Source of the DNA: Trebonia sp963759545
GTDB taxonomy: Bacteria; Actinomycetota; Actinomycetes; Streptosporangiales; Streptosporangiaceae
Direction of reading: 5' to 3'
Assembly (NCBI GenBank): GCA_963759545.1
Contig: CAVXAB010000012.1
Span: 1-64,000, forward strand
DNA: 64,000 nt
The position numbers and the translations under genes are program-made. Positions 54,533 through 62,678 of the stretch are shown here, piece by piece. Position 1 is the stretch's first letter, and the number at the start of each line of letters is the position of its first letter. The notes beneath the pieces are model-generated. The model was not told the origin of the DNA, ran no database searches, and saw only the letters and a program-made list of their open reading frames with translations.

Positions 54533-55795
54533 TTAGCTAGATCCGATAGATGAGGTCTGGATTGTCGTCCACAGGCCGTAAATGGCCAGGGCGGACGCCC
54601 CCGCCGTCAGTACCAGGGCAGGCAGTACCCGGCCGCCCCGCTTGGCGACGAACCTCGGGTAGACGGCGAAGGTGACGAGCTGGCTGAGCCACAGCGCGAA
54701 CAGCGAGGGCGTGATCAGCGTGTCGTAGATCCGTTGCGGATTGATGAGCAGCACCGGCCCGGTGGCGACCATGATGACGCCGATGCCGATGATGACCCGG
54801 CGCAGCGGCCACGCGGTCACCGCGGTCGTCAGCCGGCTCAGCGCCAGGTACTCCACCAGGATGACCCCGGCCACGCTGACCGCCACGCCGATGCCGACGG
54901 TGACGGCGAAGCCGTGCCCGACGAAGCGCTCCGCCACCGCCATCCCCGGGATCGCCCCCTGGGCCAGCGCCGGGTCGGCGGCCAGCGGCGCGACGGCGGC
55001 GATGATGACGACGACCGTCGCGACGTAAGCGCCGAGCAGGCCGCGCCGCGTGATGCGGAACGCGTGGCCCAGGTTAGCGCCTAGCTCGCCGCCGAGGAAG
55101 AACGGCAGGCTGCCGCAGATGTAAAGCAGCGCGGTCTGCCCGCTCGCGATGGCAAGCGACCCGGCAGGCGCGGACGCGCCGAAACTCCCGGCCGGCGTTG
55201 TCACGTTCGCCAGCGTCACGCCGGACAGCGCCGCCGCGAGGGCGAGCTGCCCGGCCGCGAGCAGCCCGAGGACGACCAGCGCGACGCGGCGGCCCGCGAT
55301 CATCACGCCCGCGAGCACGACCGGGATGCCGACCTCGAGCGGCGTCTGGTACCTGACCTCGCCTGGCAGCACGGCGGGCAGCGTGTCGTAGACGATCTGC
55401 GCCGTGGTGTACACGATGTAGAGCAGGTAGCTCAGCCCCCACAGGCCCGCCTGGGCGAGGGCGACCCGGCGGCCCGCGGCCGCCTCGGTAAACGAGTACA
55501 GGCCGCCGGCGCTGCTGACGTGCCTGGCGTACCCGAACCAGATCGCCAGCGGGAAGCCGAACACGACGGCCGCCGCGACCATCGCGAGTCCCGCCGAGGA
55601 GGACGCGCCGCTGGCGATGGACGGCGCGTACAGCGCCGCCAGGGCCAGCGGCCCGCCGAGCGACGCGACCGCCACGCCGGCGTAGGCCCACTGGCCGATC
55701 GGCCTGGCCGGCCCGAGGGGAGTTGCTGCGGCGCCCCCCTCGGGCCGGGTCTGGTCGGCACCGCTGCCCATCATCCGGGCGAGGAAAGTCGTCAT
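54533..55795 (-). CDS. APC-family permease-like transporter
   Basis: 420 residues from ATG 55795 (MTTFLARMMGSG); earlier codons of the longer frame overlap the lipoprotein gene and are discarded. About 12 membrane helices. The first, WAYAGVAVASLGGPLALAALYAP, and the second, VFGFPLAIWFGYARHVSSAGGLYSFTEAAAGRRVAL, are APC-like. Ligand unknown. It starts 23 bases after the lipoprotein stop and ends 18 bases before the four-helix protein, so the five genes look like one transcription unit. Confidence 0.8.
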   Translation of the reverse strand: MTTFLARMMGSGADQTRPEGGAAATPLGPARPIGQWAYAGVAVASLGGPLALAALYAPSIASGASSSAGLAMVAAAVVFGFPLAIWFGYARHVSSAGGLYSFTEAAAGRRVALAQAGLWGLSYLLYIVYTTAQIVYDTLPAVLPGEVRYQTPLEVGIPVVLAGVMIAGRRVALVVLGLLAAGQLALAAALSGVTLANVTTPAGSFGASAPAGSLAIASGQTALLYICGSLPFFLGGELGANLGHAFRITRRGLLGAYVATVVVIIAAVAPLAADPALAQGAIPGMAVAERFVGHGFAVTVGIGVAVSVAGVILVEYLALSRLTTAVTAWPLRRVIIGIGVIMVATGPVLLINPQRIYDTLITPSLFALWLSQLVTFAVYPRFVAKRGGRVLPALVLTAGASALAIYGLWTTIQTSSIGSS

Positions 55796-55818
55796 CGCGG
55801 TGTCAGATATCGATTGGG

Positions 55819-56490
55819 TTAGGACCAGCCGCCGCCGGCGCTCTGCGAGCTTGGCGCGGGGGCAGGCGCGGCAGGCGCGGACCCGCCTGACCCGGTAGAG
55901 CTGCTCGCGGTGAGTGAGCTCACCGAGGCGGTGACGTCGCTGCCGGTCGGTGCGACCAGCCACCACTTCGCCCCGAACCCGTCACTGCCCTGCCCGGTGG
56001 CCGTCCCCGGGCCCGAGTCGCCAGAGAAGTAATACAGCGGGTGCCCGTCGTAGGTCACCTGCTTGCTGCCGTCCGACCGGGTAATCGTGCCCAGGTCGCT
56101 AGCCTTCGCGCTACCCGACGCGGTCGCCGCGCCGGTGGTCGTCACCGGCGGCCAGGCGCCCGCGCACGCCCCCGTGCACGCGGACATGCCACCGCTGTCC
56201 TTGACCCACAGGTACACGGCGCGGCCCGACCCGTCGGTCAGGACCGTGCCCGCCGACGACGAGGCGGTCTTGATGACCGTGGCACCCGACGCGCTCGCCC
56301 CGCCGCTTGCCGGGGCGCTGCTCGGGGCCGACGCGCTGGCCGGCGTGCTGCTCGACGCCGCCGGGGTGCTGCTACTGCTGCCCGCGCTTGAGCACGCCGC
56401 CGCCAGCAGGGCCACGCCAACCGCGCCGCCTACCCCGGTGGCCAGCTTGGCCGGAGCCGACATCCGCTTCACCCTGGAGTTCCTCATCAT
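55819..56490 (-). CDS. COG4315-type secreted-repeat lipoprotein
   Basis: 223 residues. Basic start MMRNSRVKR, hydrophobic stretch and lipobox LLAAACSS. A Ser/Ala/Pro-rich linker leads to two copies of the Lipoprotein_15 repeat: LTDGSGRAVYLWVKDSGGMSACTGACAGAWPP and YDGHPLYYFSGDSGPGTATGQGSDGFGAKWWLV. The first carries CTGAC; the second ends WWLVAPTG. Similar lipoproteins often travel with ECF sigma genes. Its ATG is preceded by AGAAGGAC. It heads the five-gene operon. Confidence 0.87.
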   Translation of the reverse strand: MMRNSRVKRMSAPAKLATGVGGAVGVALLAAACSSAGSSSSTPAASSSTPASASAPSSAPASGGASASGATVIKTASSSAGTVLTDGSGRAVYLWVKDSGGMSACTGACAGAWPPVTTTGAATASGSAKASDLGTITRSDGSKQVTYDGHPLYYFSGDSGPGTATGQGSDGFGAKWWLVAPTGSDVTASVSSLTASSSTGSGGSAPAAPAPAPSSQSAGGGWS

Positions 56491-56810
56491 GTCCTTCTCT
56501 CGTCTGACACGGCCTATCCATGTCAGTTCCGACTCGCCTTAATGGCTGTCGATACAGGTACGGGGCGAAGTGCGAACCTGGATTGCACGGGGAGAGCAAA
56601 CGTAGTGTGATCCGGACCACTAGCCCGCGCTAACCCGTGCGACGCTGTCTCGACGGCCGGCCCGTGACCGCCCTCGGCGGCAGCTCGCAGCACCTACGGC
56701 TAATCATCGGCAAATTTAGATGATTAGCCGTGGTAATCATCGGATCGCACGACCATCAGCGGGGATACTTTGGGCCCCGGGAGAACGGGAGGGCCCGAAA
56801 GTATCCCGCA
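56491..56810. other. Intergenic region upstream of the lipoprotein-sigma operon
   Basis: No gene. The operon promoter must lie in 56500-56640, but no sigma-70-like hexamers are evident, which would fit ECF control. Two hairpins follow: CGGCTAATCATC (56697-56708) with GATGATTAGCCG (56719-56730), perfect over 12 bp, plus a third half-site TAATCATCGG at 56734, and the TetR-gene terminator at 56762-56807. Confidence 0.5.
56762..56807 (-). terminator. Terminator of the TetR gene
   Basis: GGGATACTTT-GGGCCC (56762-56777) pairs with GGGCCC-GAAAGTATCCC (56791-56807), with one bulged base. It begins four bases beyond the TetR stop codon on the minus strand. Confidence 0.82.
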
Positions 56811-57497
56811 TCACGGGCCGGCGGTCCTGCTGGGGATCAGGCCCGCGAGCAGGATTTCCGCGGTCCGGCGCAGCCGGGGGGCCAGGTCGACGCAGGCGCG
56901 GGCCAGGGCAGGATCGCGGGCGTAGAGCTCGGCGAGGGCCGGCGCGGGATTGGCGATCTGCCAGACCGCGCCGGCGAGCGATGCCAGCGTGGCGACGAAC
57001 TCACCGCACTCGGCCAGCGCCAGCTCTGGCAGCACCCGTCGCACGATGGCGGCCGCCTCGTCGACCGAGGCGAGGGACGTGAGCTTGTAGCGGCGCACCG
57101 CCTCGGGTGACACGTTGCGCTCCAGGTTGAGCGGCGTGTGCGCGATGAGGTCGCACAGGAGCGGCCGGTCGCCGAAGCTCCTGGCGAAGACGTCGGCGAC
57201 CAGGGCAGCCGAAGCCGAGACGGCCGAGCCGGGCGCCGCGTCGTCGAGTTCGGCGTGCAGTGCCGCCGTCCACTCCCGCCAGGCCTGGGCCGTCAGCTCG
57301 AGGAAGATCTGCTCGCGGGTCTCGAAGTAGCGCAGCAGCGCCGACTTGTGGATGCCGACCCGCGCGGCGATGTCGGCCAGGCTCACGGCGCGGACCCCGT
57401 CGCGCAGCGCGAGCTCGCGGGCGGCGCCGAGGATGGCGTCCCTGCGCTCAAGTTTCTGCTCGGGTCGCCTGGCCCGCTGGTACGTTTCCGCGCTCAT
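56811..57497 (-). CDS. TetR-family regulator
   Basis: 228 residues from MSAETYQRARRPEQKLERR at ATG 57497. N-terminal HTH at about 25-65 (RDAILGAARELALRDGVRAVSLADIAARVGIHKSALLRYFETREQIF), then a ligand domain of about 160 residues with a Trp/Asn/Pro-rich later part. Divergent from the SDR gene, with 84 bases between starts. An imperfect operator-like inverted repeat overlaps its own leader (57502-57514), so it likely represses itself and the SDR-CMD pair. Confidence 0.88.
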   Translation of the reverse strand: MSAETYQRARRPEQKLERRDAILGAARELALRDGVRAVSLADIAARVGIHKSALLRYFETREQIFLELTAQAWREWTAALHAELDDAAPGSAVSASAALVADVFARSFGDRPLLCDLIAHTPLNLERNVSPEAVRRYKLTSLASVDEAAAIVRRVLPELALAECGEFVATLASLAGAVWQIANPAPALAELYARDPALARACVDLAPRLRRTAEILLAGLIPSRTAGP

Positions 57498-57501
57498 GAC
57501 A

Positions 57502-57514
57502 GGTCCAGTGTACC
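57502..57514. promoter_or_regulatory. Candidate TetR operator
   Basis: GGTCCA-G-TGTACC fits the inverted-repeat pattern GGTnCA-G-TGnACC, five bases upstream of the TetR start codon in the divergent region. The SDR side shows TATTAT at 57534-57539 as a possible -10. Confidence 0.4.
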
Positions 57515-57581
57515 TATCGCAACGCCGTTGTGTTATTATCAAACCGATGTTTCGTTAAGTTCCATCCGAAGGGAGCACGTC

Positions 57582-58448
57582 ATGCCGCAGGTCTTCTTTC
57601 TCACCGGGAGCAGCCGGGGTCTCGGCCGCCAGGTGGCCGAGGCCGCGCTCGCGGCCGGGCACTACCTCGTCGCGACCGCCCGCAACCCCGCCAGCCTGGC
57701 CGACCTGGTGGACCGCTACGGCGACCGGGTCCTCCCCGTCGAACTCGACGTCACCGACCCGGCGGCCGCCGTGGCCGCGGTCAGCGCGGGCACCGCGGCG
57801 TTCGGCCGGATCGACGTCGTGGTCAACAACGCCGGATACGCCAACCTGGCGGCGGTCGAGGACATCTCGCTCGAGGACTTCCGCGAGCAAGTCGACGCCA
57901 ACTTGTTCGGCGTCGTGAACGTCACCAAGGCGGCGCTGCCCGTGCTGCGCGCCCAGGGCGGCGGCCACATCATCCAGGTCTCCTCCATCGGCGGGCGGCT
58001 CGCCACCCCCGGCCTGTCCGCCTACCAGGCGGCCAAGTGGGCGGTCGGCGGCTTCTCAGAAGTGCTGGCCGGGGAGGTCGGCCCGCTCGGGATCAAGGTC
58101 ACGGTCCTTGAGCCCGGCGGCATGAGGACCGACTGGGCCGGGTCATCCATGCGGGTGCCGCCGGTCAGCGAGCCGTACCGGCCGACCGTCGGCGCGAGCT
58201 CCGCGATGCACAGCAGCGACGACTTCCTCGGCGACCCGGCCAAGGTGGCCCAGGTCGTTCTCGCGGTCGCCGAGATGGCCGAGCCGCCGCTGCGGCTGAT
58301 CCTTGGCAGCGAGGCGTACGCCTACGCGACGGCAGCGGCCAAGGCGCGGGCCGAGTCCGATGCCGCGTGGCACGACCTCACCGTCTCCACCGACCGCGAC
58401 GACGCCACGCCCGCGCAGCGCGACCCGCTGGCGGCGGCGCGCGGGTAA
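57582..58448 (+). CDS. Short-chain dehydrogenase/reductase
   Basis: 288 residues. Classical SDR: TGSSRGLGRQ (NAD(P)-binding TGxxxGxG), VVNNAGYANL (NNAG), Ser in QVSSIGG and the catalytic YQAAK with Tyr-x-x-x-Lys. Extended C-terminal region of about 70 residues, typical for the oxidoreductase group that includes many uncharacterised actinobacterial SDRs. GAAGGGAG lies 10 bases before the ATG. It is followed by a CMD gene 45 bases on and is probably controlled by the divergent TetR. Confidence 0.92.
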   Translation: MPQVFFLTGSSRGLGRQVAEAALAAGHYLVATARNPASLADLVDRYGDRVLPVELDVTDPAAAVAAVSAGTAAFGRIDVVVNNAGYANLAAVEDISLEDFREQVDANLFGVVNVTKAALPVLRAQGGGHIIQVSSIGGRLATPGLSAYQAAKWAVGGFSEVLAGEVGPLGIKVTVLEPGGMRTDWAGSSMRVPPVSEPYRPTVGASSAMHSSDDFLGDPAKVAQVVLAVAEMAEPPLRLILGSEAYAYATAAAKARAESDAAWHDLTVSTDRDDATPAQRDPLAAARG

Positions 58449-58493
58449 CAAGGTCACGCACCACAGAGAACCCAGAGACTAAGGAGGCACGCG

Positions 58494-58937
58494 ATGCCAG
58501 CGAGTGCGCCGACGAGAGAGCGCGAGTCGAAGGGCGCCCGGCGCCCGGAGGCGAGCGCGGGGAACGCCGAGGGGGACTACCAGCAGGCGCTTGCGACGGC
58601 CGGGCGGCTGCTCGGCCAGCCCCTGGTCCTGCCGCTCGCCGAAGGCGAGCCCACGGTTGGCGAGGACTTTCGCCGGCTCGCCACCGTCGCCACCTTCGGC
58701 CAGTCGTGGCCGCGTCCAGGCCTCGACGACCGCAGCCGGGCACTCATTTCCGTCACGATCGCCGCGACGCTCGGCACCCACGAGCCGCTGCGCGGCCAGC
58801 TGCGCATCGCGCTGCACTCCGGCGTGACCAAGGAAGAGATCGTCGAGCTGTTCATCCACCTCTCGGCCTATGCGGGCGCGGCCCGCGCGTTCGACGGCTA
58901 CCAGGTCGCCCTGGCCGTGTTCGCGGAGCCCGACTAG
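58494..58937 (+). CDS. Carboxymuconolactone decarboxylase family protein
   Basis: 147 residues with AACTAAGGAGGCACGCG just before the ATG. CMD fold: DDRSRALISVTIAATLGTHEPLRGQLRIALHSGVTKEEIVELFIHLSAYAG. The CxxC of AhpD-type peroxidases is absent, so it is closer to gamma-CMD or to the unnamed CMD proteins of catabolic clusters. Downstream of the SDR under the same likely control. Exact reaction unknown. Confidence 0.88.
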   Translation: MPASAPTRERESKGARRPEASAGNAEGDYQQALATAGRLLGQPLVLPLAEGEPTVGEDFRRLATVATFGQSWPRPGLDDRSRALISVTIAATLGTHEPLRGQLRIALHSGVTKEEIVELFIHLSAYAGAARAFDGYQVALAVFAEPD

Positions 58938-59232
58938 AGCGGGCGGAGGCTCCTCCCGCCACGCCCGGCTTGCCAGGGATGAGGCCCCGGAAAAGATCGC
59001 GGGTCATACAGGGCGGATATCGCCACCGGTGTCACGCAATCGTGTTACCGGCCGGTAGATCCTGCCGTCAAATGCTGGCAAAACCGGGCAAACCGCCGGG
59101 CTATGTGGCGTTTCCCCGCGTATGACCCGCAATCTCAGATCCCATCCGGGCGGCGGATGGCCGAACGCTGGGCTCACCAGCATCGATGAGGTTCAGTGAC
59201 CGCACCGCCAACAGCATCGCGTGAATTATCGG
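58938..59232. other. Intergenic region containing MITE-like copy B
   Basis: No gene. 58941-58962 forms a GGCGGAGG/CCTCCCGCC-type hairpin right after the CMD stop and may terminate it. The MITE-like element follows at 58995-59134. Confidence 0.6.
58995..59134 (+). mobile_element. MITE-like element, copy B
   Basis: 140 bp with perfect-but-one ends GATCGCGGGTCAT (58995-59007) and ATGACCCGCAATC (59122-59134). Internally GGGCGGATATC, CAATCGTGTTACC, GCCGGTAGATCC and CCGGGCAAACCGCCGGGCT follow in the same order as in copy A (14420-14558). No coding capacity. Confidence 0.8.
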
Positions 59233-59874
59233 CTAGACGCGGTGCGCGAAGCGGCTCCTGGCGGTGAAGTACTCGACGATCTCCGGCTTGGCGGCGGCGG
59301 GCGAGCCTGAGTGGTACGGCGGGTGCGGATCGTACTCGATCCCGAGCTGGATGCGCTTGGCCACCTCGTCGCCCGCCACGCGGCCCGCCAGGGCGAGCGC
59401 CATGTCGATGCCGGCGGAGACGCCCGCGGCGGTGACGTACTTGCCGTCGAATACGTAGCGCTCCCCCGGCTGCGGGATCGCGCCGAGGTGGCGCAGTTCC
59501 TCGTGGGCGAGCCAGTAGGTGGTGGCCTTTCTGTCCTTGAGCAGCCCCGCTCCCGCGAGGATGAGCGACCCCGTGCACACGGAGGTCGTCCACGTGCTCG
59601 TCTTGTCCGCCTCGATGAGCCAGTCCTGGAGCGGCCCCGCGGTCTTCTGGGCTGCCTCGCCAGGACCGCCGGGTACGACGACGATGTCGGGACGCGGGAC
59701 GTCGGCGTAGCTCGCCTGCGCCTGCAGCGTGAGAGTGCGGGACTCGTCGGAGACAGCACGCACCCGTTCGGCGGCAAAGATTACCTCGGCATCGGGCAGG
59801 TGATGCAGGACCTGGTGCGGGCCGACGGCGTCGAGCGCGGTGAAGCGGTCAAACAACGCGATGACGATCTGCAT
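59233..59874 (-). CDS. DJ-1/PfpI family protein (isonitrile hydratase-like)
   Basis: 213 residues from MQIVIALFDRFTALDAVGPHQVLHHL. Nucleophile elbow SVCTGSLILAGAGLLKDRKATTYW holds the conserved Cys; AAGVSAGIDMALAL is the family-typical later helix. Same fold as the N-terminal half of the adjacent GlxA regulator, whose 3' end it overlaps by 26 bases. Relatives include isonitrile hydratase and glyoxalase-like stress proteins; the activity is open. Confidence 0.88.
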   Translation of the reverse strand: MQIVIALFDRFTALDAVGPHQVLHHLPDAEVIFAAERVRAVSDESRTLTLQAQASYADVPRPDIVVVPGGPGEAAQKTAGPLQDWLIEADKTSTWTTSVCTGSLILAGAGLLKDRKATTYWLAHEELRHLGAIPQPGERYVFDGKYVTAAGVSAGIDMALALAGRVAGDEVAKRIQLGIEYDPHPPYHSGSPAAAKPEIVEYFTARSRFAHRV

Positions 59875-60841
59875 GATGCTCCTTTGAGATGGGACGGAAC
59901 CGGCGGCGGTACTCGGCGGGGCTGACGCCGAGGGCTTCGACGAACGCGCGGCGCATGGCCTCGGTGGTGCGGTAACCGCAGGCACGGGCGGTCTGCTCGA
60001 TGCCTTCCGCGCTGTCCTCGAGGTGACGGCGGGCTGCTTCCAGCCGGGTCCGCTCGACGTACCTGCCTGGCGGCATGCCGACCTCGGCGGCGAACGCACG
60101 GGCGAAGTGCCGCGGCGACAGGCTGGCCTTTCCGGCGAGGGCCTCGACGGACAGGTCGCTCGCCGGGTGCTCAGCGATCCAGCGCTGCACGTCACGCAGC
60201 GGCACCCGCTCGGCCACCTGGGCGGAGAGCTGGGCGCTGAACTGGGACTGGTTGCCAGGGCGCCGCAGGAACACGACGAGGTGGCGGGCGATTGCGAGCG
60301 CCATGTCCCGGCCGAGGTCGTCCTCGACGAGGGCGAGCGCCAGGTCGATGCCTGCGGTGACGCCGGCGGAGGTGGCGACGTTCCCGTCCTTGATGAAGAT
60401 AGGGTCCTGGTCGACCTCGACCGCCGGGTACTGGTCCCGCAGGGCCCCGCACTGCGACCAGTGGGTGGTCGCGCGCCTGCCGTCGAGCAGGCCGGCCTCG
60501 GCGAGCAGGAACGCCCCGGTGCAGACGGAGGCGACGCGCTTCGCGTGCGGTGCGTTCGCGCGGATCCAGCCGACGAGGTCCTGGTCCTTGCGGCGCGCGC
60601 CCGCGCCGCCAGGAACGATCAGCAGGTCGGGCGCGTCGGCCCTGGCCTGGTCGCGGAGGTCGCCATCCGGGGTGACGCACAGGCCGCTTGTCGTGCGGAC
60701 CTGGGCACCGCCCAGGCTGGCGGTGCGGACCCGGTAGGCCCGCTTGCCGTGGTGGTCCCTGGCGCCGGCGAAGACCTCAAGCGGGCCGGTGACGTCCAGG
60801 GACTGCACGCTGTCGAACAAGACGATGAGTACGGTTCGCAC
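59849..60841 (-). CDS. GlxA-family AraC-type regulator with DJ-1 domain
   Basis: 330 residues. Residues 1-190 are a DJ-1/PfpI domain (VLIVLFDSVQSLDVTGPLEVFAGA, SVCTGAFLLAEAGLLDGRRATTHW, SAGVTAGIDLALALVE) and 220-320 a double AraC HTH (ASLSPRHFARAFAAEVGMPPGRYVERTRLEAARRHLE, TARACGYRTTEAMRRAFVEALGVSPAEYRRRF). It likely activates the overlapping DJ-1 gene in response to an aldehyde or other small molecule; inference from the arrangement. Confidence 0.92.
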   Translation of the reverse strand: MRTVLIVLFDSVQSLDVTGPLEVFAGARDHHGKRAYRVRTASLGGAQVRTTSGLCVTPDGDLRDQARADAPDLLIVPGGAGARRKDQDLVGWIRANAPHAKRVASVCTGAFLLAEAGLLDGRRATTHWSQCGALRDQYPAVEVDQDPIFIKDGNVATSAGVTAGIDLALALVEDDLGRDMALAIARHLVVFLRRPGNQSQFSAQLSAQVAERVPLRDVQRWIAEHPASDLSVEALAGKASLSPRHFARAFAAEVGMPPGRYVERTRLEAARRHLEDSAEGIEQTARACGYRTTEAMRRAFVEALGVSPAEYRRRFRPISKEHHADRHRVV

Positions 60842-61154
60842 GCGTCCCAGTCTGGCGAGTCCCGCTCATGGCAGCAATGACAAAAATCCCACCAATCCTG
60901 CCATCCACGCCCGACTAGCGCCCGGGGCGCGGCACGATCGCGGGTGATTTTCCCTTTCATGTGGATTCCGCAGCTTATTCGATGCGGAATCCACATGATC
61001 ATGGGCCGGGGCGGGGTGACGCCCGGACAATCCGGACGGAACGGGCGCAGTTACCTGACTAATCTTCTGGCCGGATATCGTGCAATGCCTGGTATAGCGG
61101 ACGCCCCCTCCAGGAGGGCATTGCCGATGGCCTCGGCACTCCTTACGATCCATC
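60842..61154. other. Intergenic region with palindromic element copy 3
   Basis: No gene seen. Upstream of glxA it includes the repeat at 60925-61046, and otherwise unremarkable sequence up to the mug-like stop. Confidence 0.6.
60925..61046 (-). repeat. Palindromic dispersed element, copy 3 (inverted)
   Basis: CATGTGGATTCCGCA (60958-60972) and TGCGGAATCCACATG (60983-60997) form a perfect 15-bp stem, followed by ATCATG and then GGACAATCCGGACGGAACGG (61026-61045), the complement of the left flank of copies 1 and 2. The opposite flank GCACGATCGCGGGTGATTT matches their right flank. Confidence 0.85.
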
Positions 61155-61701
61155 TCAGTCACCGGCAGCCTCCTTTAGCTCGCGGAAGGCCGCGGCGAGG
61201 CGCGGGGGCTGCCAGGAGGCGTTGAGGCCGCTGGGGTTGGGCAGGATCCACAGGCGGGCGGCGGCCAAGAGGCCGGGCTGGGGGCCGATGAGCGCCTTGG
61301 GGCGGGCGAACGCGGTGCGGTAAGCCGTGACGCCGAGGATCGCTACGCATCGCGGGCGGCGGGCGGCGACCAGGGCCCTGAGGCGCTGGCGCGCCCTCCC
61401 TGAGTTCGGCGGCGGTCAGCTCGGCGGCCTGGGCCGTCGCACGCGGGGCGATGTTCGTGATGCCGAGGCCGTAACCGGTCAGCTCCTCCTGCTCGGACGG
61501 CTTGAGCTGGCGCGGCGTGAAGCCTGAGGCGTGCAGCGCCGGCCAGAACCGGTTGCCCGGCCTGGCGAAGTGCCAGCCCGTGGCCGCCGAGTACAGGCCG
61601 GGGTTGATCCCGACGAACAGGACGCGGAACGGCTCGCCCGCCGCAGGAAGGACGTCGGGGATCGTCGCGTCCTTCGCGGCCTCGAGGTCAAGCTTCAGCA
61701 C
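61155..61701 (-). CDS. mug: Mug-type mismatch-specific uracil/thymine-DNA glycosylase, 1-nt frameshift
   Basis: From GTG 61701 (AGGAG upstream): LKLDLEAAKDATIPDVLPAAGEPF, then the UDG motif VLFVGINPGLYSAATGWHFARPGNRFWPAL and YGLGITNIAPRATAQAAELTAAELREGA. Near 61388-61395 one extra base breaks the frame; without it the protein goes on QRLRALVAARRPRCVAILGVTAYR, AFARPKALIGPQPG, WILPNPSGLNASWQ and ends LKEAAGD at 61155, 181 residues. WILPNPSGLNA is the Mug active-site loop. It removes uracil or thymine from G:U or G:T pairs. Confidence 0.87.
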
Positions 61702-61728
61702 GGCCCGCTCCTGTTCGAAATGCTGAAA

Positions 61729-61773
61729 TATCCGGGAATGTCGCGGCGCGCCAGCGCCCGACATTCCCGGATA
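61729..61773 (-). terminator. Hairpin after the epimerase gene
   Basis: TATCCGGGAATGTCG (61729-61743) pairs perfectly over 15 bp with CGACATTCCCGGATA (61759-61773). It lies between the epimerase stop and the mug start on the minus strand. Confidence 0.85.
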
Positions 61774-61793
61774 CCTGGACGTTACTTGAGTGC

Positions 61794-62678
61794 TTACCGA
61801 ACTTGGATTTCGTCGCGCCAGGAGTGGCCTGGCTCGTAGCCGATCACCTGCTTGGCGCGGTCGGTGGCCAGCAGCGAGCCGAATTCGGCGATCTCGCGGG
61901 TCAGGGGGACGTCGGGGAAAACCTCGGCGAGGATGTCGCGGGACGGGCGGTTCATGACCGTGTCGGCCGCGGCGATGATGACGTTCTGGCTGCCGGTGAC
62001 GTCGGCCTCCAGGCCGAGGCGGCAGGCGGCGGCGACGTCGCGGACGTCGACGTAGCCCCATAGGTTCCACTTCCGGGAGTGGGGGTCGGGCCAGTAGGAG
62101 GGGAAGCGCCGGTAATCGTGGGGCTCCATGATGTTGGAGATGCGCAGTCCGACGAACGGGATGCCGGACCAGCGGGAGATCTGCTCGGCGATCGTCTCGC
62201 TGGTCACCTTGGACAGGGCGTAAGTCGTCGCCGGGTAGGGGAAGTGGTCCTCGTCGACCGGGGCGTAGCGGAGCTCGCCAGGGGCGCCTGGCGACTGCTC
62301 GGGGCCGTGGCCGAACGGCAGGCCAAGCGTGGTCTCGCTTGACGCCCACACCACCTTGGAGAGGCCGAGGGCGGCGGCCGCGTGGAAGATGTTGAAGTTC
62401 ATCGCGACATTGGCGTGAAAGGTGACCGCCGGGGTCGACCGCCCAGGGGCCGGGATGTTCGCCAGGTGCACCACGGCGTCGATACCGCGCAGGACTTCGG
62501 TCGCCTGGCCGTAGTCGGTGAGGTCCGCTGCCAGGACGCCCGCCGCCACGTCGTCGCCGCTCAGCGCGATGTCGGTGGCCACCACCTCGTGGCCGTGCTC
62601 GCGCAGGTGCAGGACGGTCGCCAGGCCCGCCTTGCCGGTCGCGCCCGTAACACAGATTCGGCCTAGTGAATTCGCCAT
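61794..62678 (-). CDS. NAD-dependent epimerase/dehydratase
   Basis: 294 residues from MANSLGRICVTGATGKAGLATVLHLREHGHEV; upstream frame residues are not homologous and are dropped. Extended-SDR signature TGATGKAG, active-site region YPATTYALSKVTSETIAEQ with YxxxK, and GLRISNIMEPHDY. Lacks a sugar-nucleotide neighbour, so substrate cannot be stated; many such actinobacterial proteins are UDP-glucose epimerase-like. Convergent with nothing; followed by mug across a terminator, and divergent from the DUF4062 gene. Confidence 0.88.
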   Translation of the reverse strand: MANSLGRICVTGATGKAGLATVLHLREHGHEVVATDIALSGDDVAAGVLAADLTDYGQATEVLRGIDAVVHLANIPAPGRSTPAVTFHANVAMNFNIFHAAAALGLSKVVWASSETTLGLPFGHGPEQSPGAPGELRYAPVDEDHFPYPATTYALSKVTSETIAEQISRWSGIPFVGLRISNIMEPHDYRRFPSYWPDPHSRKWNLWGYVDVRDVAAACRLGLEADVTGSQNVIIAAADTVMNRPSRDILAEVFPDVPLTREIAEFGSLLATDRAKQVIGYEPGHSWRDEIQVR

